Part shown: positions 61,674 through 64,000 of the stretch, in pieces | Position numbering within the stretch: position 1 is the first letter of the stretch | Layout of the letters: the number at the start of each line of letters is the position of its first letter | NCBI GenBank assembly: GCA_016713735.1 | Contig: JADJOP010000007.1 | Location: 248,001 to 312,000 of the forward strand | Direction of reading: 5' to 3' | DNA length: 64,000 nt | DNA from: Bryobacterales bacterium | GTDB lineage: Bacteria > Acidobacteriota > Terriglobia > Bryobacterales > Bryobacteraceae | The notes under the pieces: generated by a model | Databases searched by the model: none | Seen by the model: only the letters and a program-made list of their open reading frames with translations | What the model was told of the DNA's origin: nothing | Translations under genes and position numbers: made by a program

Positions 61674-62498
61674 TCAGTTGGCCGGCGGGGCGAGCGTTAC
61701 CGCGCCGGTGGCCGCCCATTCAGCGCCGCGCAGGAAGGTGGCGATGAAGGCGGGGTTGGCGATGGCGGCGAGGTCGTGGCCGAGGGCGTTGACGAAGACG
61801 CGGCCCTTGCCGGGCTCATGGACCCAGAGCATGGGCTGGTCGAGGCCCGCGCCGGGGATGGGCTGGCGGGCCTTGCCCAGGTAGAGGGCGTGATCGTCGT
61901 AGGCGGTGGCGAGGATGCGGTAGTTCTCTTTGGGCTGCCAGCGGAGGTTGGCGTAGAGTTCGTCGCTCTTGACGATCATCTCGGCGGGCAGGCCGCGCGT
62001 GATGGGGTGCGAGGCGTCGGTGACCTTGAGGGTGAAGTCGTGGCGCGCCGAGTGGTGGCCGTTGCCGGGCCGCCAGTTGCCGCCGCTCAGTTGTTCGAAC
62101 TCGGGCCAGCCGTCGAAGGCGGCGAGCGAGAAGTGGTAGATGACGAGGCCCTTGCCCTTCCCCTTCACATAATCGACGAGGGCCTTTTCGGCCTGCGCGC
62201 CCCAGCGCCAGTCTGGGAGATTTTTGTTCTCGTAGTTGAGAATGACCAGGTCGTAGCGGGCGAGGGTGTCGTCGCTGGCGCCGCGGAACTCTTCGGTGAT
62301 GCGGACCTCGAAGCGGCCGGTGTCTTCGAGCAGTTTGCGCAACTGCGGCGGAGACGGCGCGCCAGTCGTGGCGGTTCTGGCCGGTGATGAGGAGCGTCTG
62401 GATCTTTGCGGGGGGGGGCGGGTGGTGGCCGGCGTCTGGGCCGGGAGCGCGGAAAGAAAGCCAGCCAGGCCCGCGAGCAGGCATGCGGATCGATGCAT
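61674..62498 (-). CDS. ThuA-domain protein, two compensating frameshifts
   Basis: 274 residues. Signal peptide (MHRSACLLAGLAGFLSALPAQ), then the ThuA fold: IQTLLITGQNRHDWRAV in one frame, followed by LRKLLEDTGRFEVRITEEFRG in the ORF frame. The shift falls in a run of nine Gs (plus strand 62410-62418) and is undone near 62350. YDLVILNYENKNLPDWRWG, GKGLVIYHFSLAAFDGWPEF, GNGHHSARHDFTLKVTDASHPITRGLP are typical. ThuA proteins act in sugar metabolism (first described in trehalose use); mechanism unclear. Likely exported. Confidence 0.86.
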   Translation of the reverse strand: MHRSACLLAGLAGFLSALPAQTPATTRPPPQRSRRSSSPARTATTGAPSPPQLRKLLEDTGRFEVRITEEFRGASDDTLARYDLVILNYENKNLPDWRWGAQAEKALVDYVKGKGKGLVIYHFSLAAFDGWPEFEQLSGGNWRPGNGHHSARHDFTLKVTDASHPITRGLPAEMIVKSDELYANLRWQPKENYRILATAYDDHALYLGKARQPIPGAGLDQPMLWVHEPGKGRVFVNALGHDLAAIANPAFIATFLRGAEWAATGAVTLAPPAN

Positions 62499-62635
62499 GA
62501 GAGAGGTCTCCTGTGAATCGTGGCTCCGCTGGCTGGACGGAAGCTCTGCTCTCAGGATACGGCGGCTGGGTGTGGAAGGGAAGGCGGTGGGAGACGGGGG
62601 GCCGGGCGGGGGAAGGGAAGGCGGGGGCCGGGCGG

Positions 62636-63418
62636 CTAGAAGGTTTGCGAGAGCATGAGGCTCCAGAAGCGGTTGTCGGGGATGCGCTGCTGGAGACCGT
62701 ATTGGGGGCGGTAGCCGGCCTCAAACGACATCTTGCCGTGGGTGAGGACGAGCGCGCCGGCGTAGCGCACGACGCGGTGGCCGTGGGTGCCGTAGAAGTT
62801 CCAGGAGTAGGTGTGTTGGGGGCCGTGGCGGAGGGTGACGTTCAACCAGTCAGAGCCGTAGAGAGGGTGCGAGGCCCAGACCTGCGTATGCACGAGCGAG
62901 CCTTTGCGGAGCGAGGAGTGAAGCAGCGTCCAGGCGTTGGACTGGACGGTGATGGGGATGCGGCCGGGGCGCGCGGTGTAGGTGCCGGCATAGCCGAGCA
63001 ACCAGTCCTGAGCGCCGCTGAGGACCGAGGGGAAGCGCCAGCGTTCAAACGAGAAGGCGCCGGTGAGCTGCTGGTTGCCGCGCGTAAGGAGGCGGGTTTT
63101 GTAGCTGACCGAGGCGAGCCAGTCGGGATGGTGGCCGGCGGTGTCGAGCGTGGCGAAGCCGGAGAGGGAAGCAGCGTCGCCTTTGCGGAAGAGGTTGCCG
63201 ACACTGATGGTGGCGCGGTTTTGCCAGGCCGGGCCGGCGCCGAAGACGCCGCCGAGGGTGAGCTGGAAGGTTTCGGCGAAGCCGCTTTGGAGGTTGACCG
63301 AGACGGGGTGTTGGGGGGGATCGGGGGTTGGGGATTGAGCAAGGCAAGCCGCCGCCAGCAGCACGGCGAGGCCCATGGCAAGCGCGGCGGGACGTCGCGG
63401 GAAGCACTGAGATCGCAT
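62636..63418 (-). CDS. Exported putative outer-membrane barrel protein, unknown function
   Basis: 260 residues with a signal peptide ending near ACLAQ. The rest is a series of alternating strands (TFQLTLGGVFGAGPAWQNRATISVGNLF; WLASVSYKTRLLTRGNQQLTGAF; HTYSWNFYGTHGHRVVRYAGALVL) and the last residue is Phe in LMLSQTF, the C-terminal signature for outer-membrane insertion. About ten strands would fit a small barrel. I do not recognise a named family. It reads toward ThuA, 137 bases away, and may share a promoter region with the chemoreceptor-like gene to the right. Confidence 0.77.
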   Translation of the reverse strand: MRSQCFPRRPAALAMGLAVLLAAACLAQSPTPDPPQHPVSVNLQSGFAETFQLTLGGVFGAGPAWQNRATISVGNLFRKGDAASLSGFATLDTAGHHPDWLASVSYKTRLLTRGNQQLTGAFSFERWRFPSVLSGAQDWLLGYAGTYTARPGRIPITVQSNAWTLLHSSLRKGSLVHTQVWASHPLYGSDWLNVTLRHGPQHTYSWNFYGTHGHRVVRYAGALVLTHGKMSFEAGYRPQYGLQQRIPDNRFWSLMLSQTF

Positions 63419-63532
63419 GATAACTGGCTTATCGGGAGGAGGCCGGAATTGAAGAGCGAATTGTTGTTTTCCTCACGCAGGCCTTAATAGACACTGGCCG
63501 GGGAACGATAAGGGAAAGGGAGGAGACGACCC

Positions 63533-64000
63533 ATGACGAAGTGGAGTATCAAAAAGCGCCTGGGCCTGGCGCTGGCATTTCTTGGACTGTTGTCCACGGT
63601 GACAGCGGCCGGGGTAGCCTGGCAGTTGAGGGAGTCAGCCGAGGCGGTGGGGACCATCGACCGGCACGAACTGCCGACGCTGGTGGCGGCCAACGATTTC
63701 GGGCGCGAGATGCTGAATACGCGCATTCACATGGTCTATCACCTGCTGGCGCAGCGCCCTGGGGCGCTGGACCAGGGCTGGCAACGGTATCGCGCGGCGG
63801 GAGAGCGATTGCAGGAGATCGAGCGGCTCCAGGCCAATGAGGCGGGGGCGGAGCGCATTCTCGTGCAAGAGTTGCGGGCGCGCTACGACGCGTATGGCGA
63901 GACGGCGCGGGTGGTGAGCGGCTACATCGCCAAGGGCGACCTGACGAGCCCGGAGTTCGAACGGGCCCGATCGGAGTGGACGGCGCTGGGCGGCAAGCTG
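63533..64000 (+). CDS. Chemoreceptor-like (4HB/MCP-type) sensor, cut by the right edge
   Basis: The first 156 residues, from ATG 63533 with a strong AGGGAGGAG ribosome-binding site. One N-terminal membrane helix (KKRLGLALAFLGLLSTVTAAGVAWQL) is followed by a long helical periplasmic domain (SAEAVGTIDRHELPTLVAANDFGREMLNTRIHMVYHLLA) of the four-helix-bundle type found in methyl-accepting chemotaxis proteins and some histidine kinases. The second membrane helix, HAMP and output domain lie outside the window, so the output is unknown. Confidence 0.8.
   Translation, partial: MTKWSIKKRLGLALAFLGLLSTVTAAGVAWQLRESAEAVGTIDRHELPTLVAANDFGREMLNTRIHMVYHLLAQRPGALDQGWQRYRAAGERLQEIERLQANEAGAERILVQELRARYDAYGETARVVSGYIAKGDLTSPEFERARSEWTALGGKL

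Overview
The window looks like a chromosome segment of a high-GC, Gram-negative, non-model bacterium, most likely an Acidobacteriota of the Bryobacterales/Solibacter type. This is inferred from the mixture of genes, not from a marker-gene comparison: LPS genes (waaA, lpxK), a long division and cell-wall cluster, futalosine-type menaquinone genes (mqnE, UbiA-type prenyltransferase), larB, Gfo/Idh/MocA oxidoreductases with secretion-type N-termini, a DUF5916 barrel, ThuA, and PQQ-like propellers. Only one RNA gene is visible, a tRNA-Gln. I see no CRISPR array, insertion sequence or prophage.

Layout. 0-2.9 kb: esterase (cut by the left edge), rsfS, an exported putative peptidase-like protein, hpt. 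2.9-24 kb: oxidoreductase, aminotransferase, PAS-GGDEF protein, purple-acid-phosphatase-like enzyme, PQQ-like propeller, DUF5916 barrel, fabH, SprT-like protease, small exported proteins, Fes-type esterase, a structured leader with a small ORF, lpxK/waaA, a hicAB-like pair, cyclophilin, mqnE, the prenyltransferase and larB. 24-30.9 kb: two thymidylate-kinase-like genes back to back with a Ppx/GppA and two CHAD half-domain genes, then tRNA-Gln, DUF3891 and a phosphohexomutase. 30.8-38.9 kb: sugar isomerase plus oxidoreductase, rluA-anmK-mutS operon, glutamate dehydrogenase. 38.9-39.5 kb: G-rich noncoding tract and the mraZ control region. 39.5-54.9 kb: dcw cluster mraZ-rsmH-ftsL-ftsI-murE-(no murF)-mraY-murD-ftsW-murG-murC-ftsQ-ftsA-ftsZ, closed by a clear intrinsic terminator. 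55-64 kb: yhhQ, htrA-coaE-folD, an APC permease, a peptidoglycan-binding-domain protein, ThuA, a putative barrel, and the start of a chemoreceptor-like sensor.

Three global properties matter for any user. First, the plus strand is visibly C-rich between about 2.9 and 24 kb and G-rich on the right of that, whichever strand the genes lie on; this marks an inverted, joined or origin-related block. Second, at least ten genes, including the normally essential ftsZ, lpxK, folD, carry one-base indels, several in homopolymers, so the sequence most likely has uncorrected sequencing errors; I join the pieces and say so. Third, murF is absent from its normal place between murE and mraY, where 280 bases of hairpin-rich, non-coding-looking sequence lie instead.

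The best candidate for an undescribed functional unit is the 24.1-28.1 kb group: a normal and a P-loop-altered thymidylate-kinase-like protein encoded head-to-head with a polyphosphate/ppGpp phosphatase-family gene and a CHAD domain that is encoded as two overlapping ORFs.
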